Assembly: GCF_007995055.1 (NCBI RefSeq)
Contig: NZ_VOQQ01000001.1
Coordinates: 2,277,001-2,341,000 of the forward strand
Source: Sphingosinicella ginsenosidimutans
GTDB lineage: Bacteria > Pseudomonadota > Alphaproteobacteria > Sphingomonadales > Sphingomonadaceae
Direction: 5' to 3'
DNA: 64,000 nucleotides
The translations under genes and the position numbers were made by a program. Every line of letters begins with the position of its first letter. Position 1 is the first letter of the stretch. The notes below the pieces were generated by a model that was not told the DNA's origin, made no database searches, and saw nothing but the letters and a program-made list of their open reading frames with translations. Shown here piece after piece: positions 43,868 through 53,057 of this stretch.

Positions 43868-44941
43868 CTAAAGCAGCCTCAGCTGATCGCCCTGCGGCGG
43901 TTCGAACAGGTCGGTGCGCAGGGGCCGCTTCTCGATGTTGAGGCCGTGCGCCTTCACCGCGCGCTCGAATCGGGTGCGCAGCAGCGCGGCCCAGGGGCCC
44001 TTCCCGCGCATCCGGGTGAAGAAATCGGGATCGTTGTCGCGGCCGCCGCGGAGCGACTGGATGATGTGCATGACCTTGCCGGCCCGATCGGGGAAATGCT
44101 CGTCGAGCCAGGCGCGGAACAAGGGCGCGACCTCGAACGGCAGGCGGACGGGGAGGAAGAAGACGCCGATTGCCCCCGCATCGGCGGCGGCGGCGACGAT
44201 CTCCTCCAGCTCGTCATCGGTGATCCCGGGAACGACCGGCGCGATCGAGACGTAGGTGGGGACGCCCGCATCGGCGAGCCGCCTCACCGCCGCGAGGCGC
44301 TTGCGCGGCGCCGGCGCGCGCGGCTCCAGCGTCCGCGAGATCGCCGGGGTGAGAGAGGTCACCGAAAGCGCGACGCCGGCAAGGCCTTGCGCCGCCATCT
44401 GCGCGAGGATGTCGATGTCGCGCGTGACCCGGTCCGACTTGGTGGTGATCGTCACCGGGTGCCTCGTTTCGGCGAGCACTTCGAGGATCGAGCGGGTGAT
44501 CCGCCATTTCGCCTCGATCGGCTGATAGGGATCGGTGTTCGTCCCCATCGCGATCGGTCGGACCTGATAGCCGCGCCGGCCCAGCTCGGCGCGAAGCAGC
44601 TTCGCCGCATCGGGCTTGGCGAACAGGCGGCTTTCGAAATCGAGGCCGGGCGAGAGATCGTGATAGGCATGGGTCGGCCGCGCGAAGCAGTAGATGCAGC
44701 CATGCTCGCAGCCGCGATAGGGATTGATCGAGCGATCGAAGCCGACGTCGGGCGATTGATTGCGGCTGATGATCGTCTTCGGATGCTCGACGGTGACGCT
44801 GGTACGCAGCGGCGGCGCGCCGCCATCCTGCTCCTCGCGCGCGTCCAGCCAGTCCCCGTCGGCCTCGCGGACCTTCAGGTTGAAACGCGTCGGCGTGCGA
44901 TTCTCGGGCGCGCCGCGACCGGGACGGACATCGGGCCGCAT
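43868..44941 (-). CDS. PA0069/Rv2578c-type radical SAM protein
   Basis: Radical SAM enzyme of about 357 residues. The 4Fe-4S motif is YRGCEHGCIYCFARPTHAYH (Cx3Cx2C), followed by GTNTDPYQPIEAKWRITRSILEVL and TITTKSDRVTRDIDIL. This family resembles spore photoproduct lyase in outline, but its reaction is not known. The ATG at 44941 follows GGGCGG; an in-frame start 14 codons upstream is less likely. Monocistronic by position. Confidence 0.88.
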   Translation of the reverse strand: MRPDVRPGRGAPENRTPTRFNLKVREADGDWLDAREEQDGGAPPLRTSVTVEHPKTIISRNQSPDVGFDRSINPYRGCEHGCIYCFARPTHAYHDLSPGLDFESRLFAKPDAAKLLRAELGRRGYQVRPIAMGTNTDPYQPIEAKWRITRSILEVLAETRHPVTITTKSDRVTRDIDILAQMAAQGLAGVALSVTSLTPAISRTLEPRAPAPRKRLAAVRRLADAGVPTYVSIAPVVPGITDDELEEIVAAAADAGAIGVFFLPVRLPFEVAPLFRAWLDEHFPDRAGKVMHIIQSLRGGRDNDPDFFTRMRGKGPWAALLRTRFERAVKAHGLNIEKRPLRTDLFEPPQGDQLRLL

Positions 44942-45005
44942 CCGCCCGGGATTAAGCGACGGACGGGAACATATCAAGAACAATCCGCGCCGCGCGGGCG
45001 CGCGT

Positions 45006-46802
45006 TCAGTCGCCGGCGGTCTGGGTGGAGGCGGGGGCCATCGCCGTCTGCACCGGCGCCGGGCGTGGCGGGATACGCACCGCGACGGCGCCCCTCATGC
45101 CCGGGAAGCGCGGCCACATGCCCTGGGCGAGGGCGCGGCGGCTGACCGAGCTGTCGGCGTCGCGGCCCTCGTAGATCCAGTAATTGCGAAGGACGATCGG
45201 CACGTAGCCGCGCGTCTCCCAATAAGGGATCGTCTCGATGAACAGCAGCGGATCGCTCTGGTCGTAGCGGCTGTTCCACGTCGCCACCGGAAGCGGCCCG
45301 GCATTGTAGGAGGCGATCACCTTGGGAAGCAGGCCGCCGGTGCAATCCTGATCGCGCAGATATTCGAGATAGGCCTGGCCATATTCGAGGTTCACGACGG
45401 GATCGTTGAGCTGCGCCGCGGTGACGCTCGCGCCGCGCGCGCGGGCCATGTCGCCGGCGCTGCCGGGCCGGACCTGCATCAGCCCGCGCGCGCCCGCCGG
45501 GCTCACCGCTTCCGGCCGGAAGCCCGATTCCTGGAGCGCGTGGGCGAAGGCGAGCGCCGGATCGACCCGCCAGCCGCCCGCCGGCCGCCAGCTCGGCTCC
45601 GGATAGCGGTCGATCGTCTCGACCCTGGTGCCGCGCGGGCCGTTATGGGCGAGCCACATCTGGGCACTTGTGAGGTTCAGCTTCGCGGCGAGATGGACCA
45701 GGGCAAGGTGATCGCGCGGCGCGCCGATCCGGGCCTGCCAGCGAAGCAGATCGCCGGCGCGGCCCGTCTCGCCGATCTCCGTCAGCGCGACGGCGACGCG
45801 GACGTTCGAATTGCCCTCGATCGCCCGCCAGTCCCGCTCGGTAAAGGGATCCTGATCCGTCGGCGGACGGTGGATGGCGAGCGCGCTCTGGGCGAGCAGG
45901 CCGTAGAACGTCTCGCCGAGCCGGGCGGCGGCCAGGAGCCGGCCCTGCGACCGTTCGGGCCGTCCGGCCGCGACATCGGCGCGCGAGGCCCAGTAATGGC
46001 CGGCGGCGACGAGCTCGTAATCGCTTGAGCGGCCCGCCACCGCATCGAAATGGCGCGCCGCCGCGTCGTAATCGGCCAGCCGCCAGGCCGCGAGCCCGGC
46101 CACCCAGTCGCTGAGCGCAGCCCATTCGGTGGTTCCGCGCGCGCCATCTTCGGCCACGCGCAGCGCGTCGCGATCGAGGCCGTTCAGGAAATAGACCCAG
46201 GCGATCCGCTGCTGATATTGGGTGCGCGCCTCGGCGGTGAGATCGGCGCTGCGCGCGGCGAAGAGGCTTTCCGCCTCCTGCGGCCGATCGTTGACGAGGA
46301 GCGGGTTGATCAGCGGCTCGAGCTGGTCGGCGACCGGATCGCCGACGATGCGCGGGCCGCGCCCGCGCCGCGGCTGGCCGCCGAGACTGGCGAGCCGCTG
46401 GGGGGTCGGGAGGTCCGGCAGCTCGCTTGCCCCGCGGAGCGTCGCAAGCCGGGCGAGATCCGCCGCCTGGGGAAGCTCACGCGCACGCGGCAGCAGGTCC
46501 ATCAGCGGGCCGGCCTCGACACGCGGCGATCCGGGCATGGTGTAGAGCAGGGCGCGGGCGAGCGGGTGGAGCAATCCCGGCGTCATGCCGTCGAGCCGGC
46601 CGGCCGCGCTCGCCCAATTGCCCGCGTCGAGATCGGCGAAGACCGCGCGATAATTGTCGCGCTCGGACGCGCTCAGCATCCTTGGCACATCCGCCTCGCG
46701 GGCGGCGCGCGGGCCCGAGTCGGCGCCGGCGTCGGTCGCGAAGGCCGGGATGGGCGACAGGGCGATCCCTGCGGCGCAGAGGAAGAGGGCAGTGCGGATC
46801 AT
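45006..46802 (-). CDS. Soluble lytic murein transglycosylase
   Basis: Periplasmic muramidase of 598 residues that cleaves peptidoglycan to anhydro products. The signal peptide is MIRTALFLCAAGIALSPIPAFA. A long helical, TPR-like superhelix (residues about 50-420) is followed by the SLT domain: catalytic Glu in FAHALQESGFRPEAVSPAGARGLMQV, NLEYGQAYLEYL and IASYNAGPLPVATW. A proline-rich tail ends the protein. Its ATG overlaps the stop of the UDG-like gene. The longer open frame upstream runs through that gene. Confidence 0.94.
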   Translation of the reverse strand: MIRTALFLCAAGIALSPIPAFATDAGADSGPRAAREADVPRMLSASERDNYRAVFADLDAGNWASAAGRLDGMTPGLLHPLARALLYTMPGSPRVEAGPLMDLLPRARELPQAADLARLATLRGASELPDLPTPQRLASLGGQPRRGRGPRIVGDPVADQLEPLINPLLVNDRPQEAESLFAARSADLTAEARTQYQQRIAWVYFLNGLDRDALRVAEDGARGTTEWAALSDWVAGLAAWRLADYDAAARHFDAVAGRSSDYELVAAGHYWASRADVAAGRPERSQGRLLAAARLGETFYGLLAQSALAIHRPPTDQDPFTERDWRAIEGNSNVRVAVALTEIGETGRAGDLLRWQARIGAPRDHLALVHLAAKLNLTSAQMWLAHNGPRGTRVETIDRYPEPSWRPAGGWRVDPALAFAHALQESGFRPEAVSPAGARGLMQVRPGSAGDMARARGASVTAAQLNDPVVNLEYGQAYLEYLRDQDCTGGLLPKVIASYNAGPLPVATWNSRYDQSDPLLFIETIPYWETRGYVPIVLRNYWIYEGRDADSSVSRRALAQGMWPRFPGMRGAVAVRIPPRPAPVQTAMAPASTQTAGD

Positions 46803-47494
46803 GCCTTCAATCCTTCCATCAGCATCTGGAGATCTTCCCAGGCGAGCTTCTTGAGGCCTGGGGTCCGATCCATGTCCTCGGGGCGGATCGTCGCGATCGC
46901 GCGGATCGGGCCGGCCGGGGTTTCGACCTCGTGCCAGCGCCCGCGCGCGCCCGAGACCGGCGCACCGACCAGCGCCTGCGCGCACGCATCGCCGAAGAGC
47001 AGCAGCGCCTTGGGCTTCACCAGGGCGACATGGTGGCGTGCGATCGGGCCGAGCATCTTGAGGTCGTCGGCATTGAGCCGCCCGGTCGGTGTGCGGATCG
47101 GCGACAATGGCGCCAGATAGACGCTGTCGCGCGCATATCCGATCGCCTTGAGCATCCGATCGAGCAGCGCGCCCTCGTCGCCGTCGACCAGCCCTGCGCG
47201 GCCCGGCATCGAGACCATGATCATGAGATCGGCCGTGGGATCGCCTTCCGGCGCGAAGCGGCGGGCCGTCGGCGCGGCGAGCGGAAGATCCGGGCTCTCG
47301 GCGAGCCAGAGGCGGAAGGCCGCGAGATCGTCGGGCAAGCCGGACTGGACGGCCGCATCGGGAAGGTCGGAAGCGGTCGCCGTCGGCGCGGCGCTTGCCG
47401 GCTTCAGCCAGTTGCGCGGCGCTTCCGCGACGATCGTGTCGACCCCGGCATCGTGCCACCAGCCAAGGGCGCTCGTCGCCCAGTCCCCGCTCAT
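46799..47494 (-). CDS. Uracil-DNA glycosylase-like protein, probably degenerate
   Basis: Protein of 231 residues with the outline of the family 4/5 UDG fold (DLMIMVSMPGRAGLVDGDEGALLDRML, SVYLAPLSPIRTPTGRLNADDLKML, VKPKALLLFGDACAQALVG). The usual signposts are missing: no iron-sulfur cysteines, SMPG instead of the EAPG motif, and IRPED where HPS or HPA is expected. It may bind DNA without glycosylase activity, or represent a separate subfamily. It shares a start-stop overlap with the lytic transglycosylase gene downstream. Confidence 0.72.
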   Translation of the reverse strand: MSGDWATSALGWWHDAGVDTIVAEAPRNWLKPASAAPTATASDLPDAAVQSGLPDDLAAFRLWLAESPDLPLAAPTARRFAPEGDPTADLMIMVSMPGRAGLVDGDEGALLDRMLKAIGYARDSVYLAPLSPIRTPTGRLNADDLKMLGPIARHHVALVKPKALLLFGDACAQALVGAPVSGARGRWHEVETPAGPIRAIATIRPEDMDRTPGLKKLAWEDLQMLMEGLKA

Positions 47495-47626
47495 TCCTCG
47501 CTCTACCCCGTAATTTCCCGGTCCATAGAGTCAGCCGCCGACGGGCTGGTCAATCGGACAGGGCCTGTTTATCTGCCAGCCGTTGGCGGGATGCGACGAC
47601 AGGAGCCTTTCGAGGGGAGCGAGTGA

Positions 47627-49273
47627 ATGAGCGAACGCGAGTCGATGGCCTATGACGTGGTGATCGTCGGCGCCGGGCCGGCGGGCCTTGCGGCGTCGAT
47701 CCGCCTGAAACAGCTCGCCGCCGAGGCTGGGCGCGAGCTGTCGGTCTGCATCCTCGAAAAGGGATCGGAGGTCGGCGCGCACATCCTGTCGGGCGCGGTG
47801 GTCGATCCGAAGGCGGTCAACGAGCTGATCCCGAACTGGCGCGAGCTCGACAGCCCGCTGACCGTACCGGTGACGAAGAACGAGCATTGGGTGCTCACGA
47901 AGAAAGGCAAGTTCGCCTTCCCGCACCTGATGATGCCGCCGCTCATGTCGAACAAGGGTACCTATACGGTGAGCCTCGGCAATCTCTGCCGCTGGCTTGC
48001 GGGGCAGGCCGAGGCGCTGGGCGTCGAGATCTTCCCCGGCTTCGCCGCAGCCGAAGTGCTGTTCAACGACGACGGATCGGTGAAGGGCGTGGCGACCGGC
48101 GACATGGGCGTCGCCCGCGACGGCACGCACAAGAGCGATTACCAGCCCGGCATGGAGCTGCACGGCCGCTACACCTTCTTCGCGGAGGGCGCGCGCGGCC
48201 ACCTCACCAAGGAATTGAAGCGCATCTTCGCGCTCGACGCCGACAGCCAGCCGCAGACTTATGGCATCGGCCTCAAGGAGCTGTGGGACATCGATCCGGC
48301 GAAGCATGAGCCGGGCCGAGTGATCCACACCCAGGGCTGGCCGCTCGACGATGCGTGGGGCGGCGGCTTCCTCTATCACCAGGCGGGCGGGCAGGTTGCG
48401 CTCGGCTTCATCGTCGCGCTCAACTATCGCAATCCCCACCTCTCGCCCTTCGAGGAGTTCCAGCGCTGGAAGCAGCACCCCTCGATCCGCCAGTTCCTGG
48501 AGGGCGGGCGGCGCGTCTCCTATGGCGCGCGCGCGATCAACGAGGGCGGCTGGCAGGCGGTGCCGAAGCTCGCCTTTCCCGGCGGCGCCCTGATCGGCTG
48601 CGCGGCGGGCTTCGTGAACGTGCCCCGGATCAAGGGCAGCCACACGGCGATGAAATCCGCAATGCTCGCCGCCGAAAGCGCCTTCGCCGCCATCGCCGCG
48701 GACCGGGGCGGGGACGTGCTTGCCGATTACGAGCCGAACCTGCGCGCGAGCTGGGTCGGCAAGGAGCTCGCCATGGTCCGCAATGTCGAGCCGATGGTGG
48801 CGAAGTTCGGCGGCGCGATCGGCACCTTCCTCGCCGGGATCGACATGTGGATGCGCCAGATCGGCATCGGCCTTCCGTTCACGATGAAGCATCACCCCGA
48901 CAATGAGGGGCTGTGGCGCAAGGATCTCGTCGCGCCGATCGCCTATCCGAAGCCCGACGGCGTGATCAGCTTCGATCGCCTGTCGTCGGTCTTCCTCTCC
49001 AACACCAATCACGAGGAGGACCAGCCGGTCCATCTGACGCTGAAGGACCCGACGATCCCGGTCCGGGTGAACCTCGCCGATTATGACGGGCCGGAGCAGC
49101 GTTACTGCCCCGCGGGCGTCTATGAGTTCGTCGAGGAGGGCGGTTCACCCAGGCTTCAGATCAACGCGCAGAATTGCGTCCACTGCAAGACGTGCGACAT
49201 CAAGGATCCGACCCAGAACATCAACTGGGTGGTGCCGGAAGGCGGAGGAGGCCCCAATTATCCCAATATGTAA
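47627..49273 (+). CDS. Electron transfer flavoprotein-ubiquinone oxidoreductase
   Basis: ETF-QO of 548 residues passes electrons from acyl-CoA dehydrogenases via ETF to ubiquinone at the inner membrane. The FAD motif is [44 protein letters not shown] and [25 protein letters not shown] are typical. The C-terminal 4Fe-4S domain reads YCPAGVYEF and [28 protein letters not shown]. Start supported by GGGGAGC upstream. No etfAB is in the window. Confidence 0.96.
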   Translation: MSERESMAYDVVIVGAGPAGLAASIRLKQLAAEAGRELSVCILEKGSEVGAHILSGAVVDPKAVNELIPNWRELDSPLTVPVTKNEHWVLTKKGKFAFPHLMMPPLMSNKGTYTVSLGNLCRWLAGQAEALGVEIFPGFAAAEVLFNDDGSVKGVATGDMGVARDGTHKSDYQPGMELHGRYTFFAEGARGHLTKELKRIFALDADSQPQTYGIGLKELWDIDPAKHEPGRVIHTQGWPLDDAWGGGFLYHQAGGQVALGFIVALNYRNPHLSPFEEFQRWKQHPSIRQFLEGGRRVSYGARAINEGGWQAVPKLAFPGGALIGCAAGFVNVPRIKGSHTAMKSAMLAAESAFAAIAADRGGDVLADYEPNLRASWVGKELAMVRNVEPMVAKFGGAIGTFLAGIDMWMRQIGIGLPFTMKHHPDNEGLWRKDLVAPIAYPKPDGVISFDRLSSVFLSNTNHEEDQPVHLTLKDPTIPVRVNLADYDGPEQRYCPAGVYEFVEEGGSPRLQINAQNCVHCKTCDIKDPTQNINWVVPEGGGGPNYPNM

Positions 49274-49304
49274 GCCGCTCGTTCGCCTCTCCCTCGCCGT
49301 TGCG

Positions 49305-50921
49305 ATGGGGGCGGCCGCGGCCGGCGCGACAGCGGCGCCGACGGGCGACATCGGCACCGCATCGCCACTCTCCCGCTACGTCCAGGCCCGCCTCGCCGCC
49401 TCGTCCGGCGCCGACGACCGGGCCAGCGCCGATTTCGCCGCCGTGCTCGATGCCGCGCCGGACAACCAGATCGTCGCCGCCCAGGCGATGAGCCACGGCA
49501 TCTCGGCCGGTGACTGGCCGCTGGCGCTGCGCGGCGCGCGGGCGCTGGAGCAGGCCGGGGCGCTTCGGCCCGACGCACGCCTGCTGATCGTCGCCGACGC
49601 CTTCCGACGCCGCGACTGGGCCACGGCGCGGCGCGAGGTCGCGGCCGCCGAGCGCGAGCGGATCTTCGCCTTCATGGCGCCGATCCTGCGCGCCTGGATC
49701 GCCTATGGATCGGGCGCCGGCGATCCGCTCGCCCAGCTCGGCCAGGGCGATGGCGCCGGCGGCTATGTCGAGGAGCATCATGCGCTGCTGCTCGTCGCGA
49801 TGAACCGGCCGGAGGGCCGCGCGGCGCTCGACGCGGCGACCGGCGCGCAAAGCGTCCGATCGATGCGCCTCAGGATCGCCGGCGCCGGGTTGATCGCGAG
49901 CCGCGGCGATCGTGCCGGCGCGCTTGCCCTGCTCGCCGGGGACGACGGCCCGATCGTCGCCGCGCGTTCGCTGGTCCAGGCGGGCCGCCCGGTCTCCGGC
50001 GCGTTCGACGGCGCGAACAGCGGCATGGCCGAGCTGCTGCTCCGCTTCGCGCTCGATCTCGATTCGCGCGATCTCACCGCGCCGGCGATCGGCTTCGCGC
50101 GGATCGCGACCTATCTCGATCCGGCGAGCAGCGAGGGCTGGCTCATCGCCGCCGAGCTGACCGCGAAGGAGGACCGGCCGGCCGAAGCCGTGCCGCTCCT
50201 CGCGCATGTCGATGCCGCCGATCCCTTCGCCGACGTGGTCCGCGACACGCGCGCCCGGCTGCTGGTCGCGGCCGGGAATGCGGCTGAAGCGCTGGCCGAT
50301 GCCGAGGCGGCGGCCGGCGCGCCAGGCGCGGGCGCGAGTGACCAGATCCGGCTTGGCCAGGTGCTGATGGCGATGGGCCGCAGCGCGGACGCCGCCGCCG
50401 CCTTCGGTCGCGCGGTCGAGCTTCGCGGCCCCAACGACATGCCCGAAGCGGCGATCCTGCTCGCCCAGGCCGGCGCGCTCGACCAGGCCGGGAACTGGCC
50501 GGCGGCACGCGCCCTGCTCGAACGCGCCAACCGCATCCAGCCGAACAACGCCCTGATCCTCAACTATCTGGGCTATGGCCAGCTTTCGCACCGCGAGGAC
50601 ATGGCCGCGGCCGAACAGATGGTGAGGGAGGCGCATCGACTTGCGCCCGACAATGCGGCGATCACCGATTCGCTCGGCTGGGCGCTGTTCCTCAAGGGCG
50701 ACAAGGCCGGCGCGATCACCCTGCTGGAAAGCGCCGCGCAGGCGGCGCCCGCCGATGTCGAGATCAACGAGCATCTCGGCGATGCCTATTATGCGATGGG
50801 GCGGCGGCTCGATGCGCGCTTCGCCTGGCGCGCGGCGCGGGTCTATGCCGACGGCGAGGACGCGGCTCGGCTCGATAGCAAGATCGCCGGCGGCCCGGAC
50901 GCGCAGGCCGCCGCGCGCTGA
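49305..50921 (+). CDS. Tetratricopeptide-repeat protein (exported, start codon uncertain)
   Basis: TPR protein of about 538 residues, probably periplasmic. Repeats are seen throughout (DDRASADFAAVLDAAPDN, IAAELTAKEDRPAEAVPLLAHV, QIRLGQVLMAMGRSADAAAAFGRAVEL, and the C-terminal LGYGQLSHREDMAAAEQMVREAHRLAPDN, LGWALFLKGDKAGAITLLESA). The first ATG is at 49305, but in-frame codons just upstream, overlapping the ETF-QO end, encode [22 protein letters not shown], a better signal peptide. No ATG, GTG or TTG precedes that stretch in frame, so an unusual start such as ATT may be used. Its stop overlaps ispE by one base (TGATG). Confidence 0.78.
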   Translation: MGAAAAGATAAPTGDIGTASPLSRYVQARLAASSGADDRASADFAAVLDAAPDNQIVAAQAMSHGISAGDWPLALRGARALEQAGALRPDARLLIVADAFRRRDWATARREVAAAERERIFAFMAPILRAWIAYGSGAGDPLAQLGQGDGAGGYVEEHHALLLVAMNRPEGRAALDAATGAQSVRSMRLRIAGAGLIASRGDRAGALALLAGDDGPIVAARSLVQAGRPVSGAFDGANSGMAELLLRFALDLDSRDLTAPAIGFARIATYLDPASSEGWLIAAELTAKEDRPAEAVPLLAHVDAADPFADVVRDTRARLLVAAGNAAEALADAEAAAGAPGAGASDQIRLGQVLMAMGRSADAAAAFGRAVELRGPNDMPEAAILLAQAGALDQAGNWPAARALLERANRIQPNNALILNYLGYGQLSHREDMAAAEQMVREAHRLAPDNAAITDSLGWALFLKGDKAGAITLLESAAQAAPADVEINEHLGDAYYAMGRRLDARFAWRAARVYADGEDAARLDSKIAGGPDAQAAAR

Positions 50922-51727
50922 TGCGCGAAACCGCCTGCGCCAAGCTCAACCTCGCCCTCCACGTCCGCGCGCGTGAGGCCGACGGCTATCACCGGATCGA
51001 GACGATCTTCGCCTTCGCCGAGGCGGGCGATGTGCTGACCGCGGCGCCCGGCGCGGGGCTGACGCTCAGCGTCACCGGGCCGTTCGCGGCGGACCTTGCC
51101 GACGAGCCCGACAATCTCGTCCTTCGCGCCGCGCGGGCGCTGGCGGATCGCGCCGGGATCGTGGGCGATGCCGCGCTGACGCTCGACAAGAAGCTGCCCG
51201 TCGCCTCGGGAATCGGCGGCGGATCGGCCGACGCGGCGGCGACGCTCAGGCTGCTGCGCCGGTTCTGGCGGCTCGATATCGGCGATGAGGCGATCGGCGC
51301 GATCGCCGCCGGGCTCGGCGCCGACGTGCCCGCCTGCCTCGCCAGCCGGACGATGCGCGGCGAGGGGCGGGGGGACAGGCTGCGGGCCGTGGACCTCCCG
51401 GGGCTCGCGGGCACGCCGCTGCTCCTCGTGAACCCGCGCCTTCCGGTGTCGACCGCCGATGTCTTCCGCGCCTGGGACGGGCGCGACGGCGGCCCCCTCG
51501 GCGACTGGGAGGAGGGGCGCAACGATCTCGAAGCGCCGGCCCGGCGGATCGCGCCGGCGATCGACGAGGTCCTCGACGCACTCGCGGCGGCGCGCGTCGC
51601 CCGCATGTCGGGCTCCGGCGCGACCTGCTTCGGCCTGTTCGACTCCGCGGCGGCGCGGGACGAGACGGCGGCAGGGATCGCCGCCCGGCATCCGCATTGG
51701 TGGATGCTTGCCACCCGTCTCAAATGA
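50921..51727 (+). CDS. ispE: 4-diphosphocytidyl-2-C-methyl-D-erythritol kinase
   Basis: GHMP kinase of the MEP isoprenoid pathway, 268 residues. Substrate motif AKLNLALHVRAREADGYHRIETIF, ATP motif KLPVASGIGGGSADAAATLRLL, LGADVPACLASRT and the C-terminal ARMSGSGATCFGLF. The ATG shares one base with the upstream TPR stop. Confidence 0.96.
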   Translation: MRETACAKLNLALHVRAREADGYHRIETIFAFAEAGDVLTAAPGAGLTLSVTGPFAADLADEPDNLVLRAARALADRAGIVGDAALTLDKKLPVASGIGGGSADAAATLRLLRRFWRLDIGDEAIGAIAAGLGADVPACLASRTMRGEGRGDRLRAVDLPGLAGTPLLLVNPRLPVSTADVFRAWDGRDGGPLGDWEEGRNDLEAPARRIAPAIDEVLDALAAARVARMSGSGATCFGLFDSAAARDETAAGIAARHPHWWMLATRLK

Positions 51728-51902
51728 CCCGCGAGTCCCGTTCCGGCACGGCCCGCCGCGCCCGTTAACCACCGCAAGCCGCACGAATCCGTCGTGGCAC
51801 GCGCCTTGCGTGCTGTCCGGGGAACGGGTCGAGGCGCGCCGGGCGCGCGCCGACATTCGCCCGCGGCCCCCGCTCCACCGGGCGGGCGCCGCGCCCCCCT
51901 GT

Positions 51903-51942
51903 GCCGGGTCGTGAGCAATTCGCTCCGGCCCGGCTTTTTTTT
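51903..51942 (+). terminator. Rho-independent terminator after ispE
   Basis: GCCGGG (51903-51908) pairs with CCCGGC (51929-51934), with an inner GAGC/GCTC stem, and eight Ts follow. It lies about 175 bases after ispE and 37 bases before the crotonase start, so it could also act as an attenuator in that gene's leader. Confidence 0.8.
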
Positions 51943-51978
51943 CGAGACAAAAGGACGCGGGCGCGGCAACTTGGCCCG

Positions 51979-52707
51979 ATGATCCGCTTAGGTTGTGAAG
52001 GTAAAGTCGTCCGTCTCACGCTCGATCGGCCCGAGGCGCGCAATGCAATCCCCGGCGAAGGCTGGGACCAGATCGCCGACCGGCTGACCGAGATCGCGCG
52101 AACCGACGCCAGGCTCCTGATCGTCTCCGGAGCCGGCGGCGCCTTCTGTTCGGGCGTCGATCTGTCCGATTTCGGCCGCTTTCTTGGCGATGCGGAGGCG
52201 AGCGCGCGGCTGCGCCAGCGTATCCGCGCCGCGCTCGATCGGCTTCGCGCGCTCGAAATCCCGACGATCGCGATGATCGAAGGGCCCTGCTATGGCGCCG
52301 GGGTCGCGCTCGCCATCGCCTGCGATCTTCGAATCGCCGCACCGGAGGCCAAGTTCGCGATCACGCCGGCCAAGCTCGGCCTCGCCTATCCGCAGGAGGA
52401 CGTGCACCGGCTGGTCCGCCTGGTCGGGGCGGGGCAGGCGGCGCGGCTGCTCTTCACCGCCGGCATGATCGACGCGATGGAAGCCCGGCGGATCGGCCTG
52501 GTCGAGATCGTCGAGCCGGCGGCGGCCGCCAAGCCGATCCTCCAGTCGATGCTGGACAACAGCGCCGACAGCCTGGCCGTGCTGAAGCGCTCGATCCGTC
52601 TCACCGCCGAGGGCGTGCGAAGCGATCCGGAACAGGACCGGCGGTTCGACGCCCTGCTCTCCGGCGAGGAGGTGGCGCGCCGGCTGGATGCGCTGCGGCG
52701 GCAATGA
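51979..52707 (+). CDS. Enoyl-CoA hydratase/isomerase family protein
   Basis: Crotonase-fold protein of 242 residues. The oxyanion-hole segments are LIVSGAGGAFCSGVDLSDFG and IAMIEGPCYGAGVALAIACDLRIA, followed by AKFAITPAKLGLAYPQEDVHRL. The acid usually found in family hydratases is replaced by a Tyr-Pro-Gln-Glu stretch, so the exact reaction is open. It is translationally coupled to a small lipoprotein gene (ATGA). Confidence 0.88.
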   Translation: MIRLGCEGKVVRLTLDRPEARNAIPGEGWDQIADRLTEIARTDARLLIVSGAGGAFCSGVDLSDFGRFLGDAEASARLRQRIRAALDRLRALEIPTIAMIEGPCYGAGVALAIACDLRIAAPEAKFAITPAKLGLAYPQEDVHRLVRLVGAGQAARLLFTAGMIDAMEARRIGLVEIVEPAAAAKPILQSMLDNSADSLAVLKRSIRLTAEGVRSDPEQDRRFDALLSGEEVARRLDALRRQ

Positions 52708-53057
52708 AGCGGGCCGCCCTCGCCGCGACGGTCGCGCTGGCGGCCTGCGGCGGGCATGCACCCGCGGGCCACGGGGGCGGCGCGACGATGGATGGGCGGA
52801 TCGAGTGCCGGACCGGCGATGCTCCGTTCGCTCGCGCCTGCACGGTCGAGGAGGCCGAGAGCGGCGCGGGGCACGTGCTCACCCTTCGCAAGCCGGACGG
52901 CGGGTTCCGACGCCTGCTCGTCACGCGCGACGGACGCGGCGTGATCGCGGCCGACGGCGCGGAGCCGGCGCGCGTGAGCGTGATCGGCGACCGGCGGATC
53001 GAGGTGACGATCGGCGCCGATGCCTTCCGCCTTCCCGCGACGATCGCGCCGCGATGA
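52704..53057 (+). CDS. Small hypothetical lipoprotein
   Basis: Protein of 117 residues with a lipoprotein signal (MKRAALAATVALAACGG, lipobox LAAC). The mature part is short and beta-rich (GRIECRTGDAPFARACTVEEAES, VLTLRKPDGGFRRLLVTRDGRG, RIEVTIGADAFRLPATI). Unrecognised. It overlaps the crotonase gene before it and nnrDE after it by ATGA. Confidence 0.75.
   Translation: MKRAALAATVALAACGGHAPAGHGGGATMDGRIECRTGDAPFARACTVEEAESGAGHVLTLRKPDGGFRRLLVTRDGRGVIAADGAEPARVSVIGDRRIEVTIGADAFRLPATIAPR

Noticed and set aside
51764..51778. GTTAACC near the end of the ispE region as a CtrA site
   Set aside because: No second TTAA-like half-site at the right spacing.
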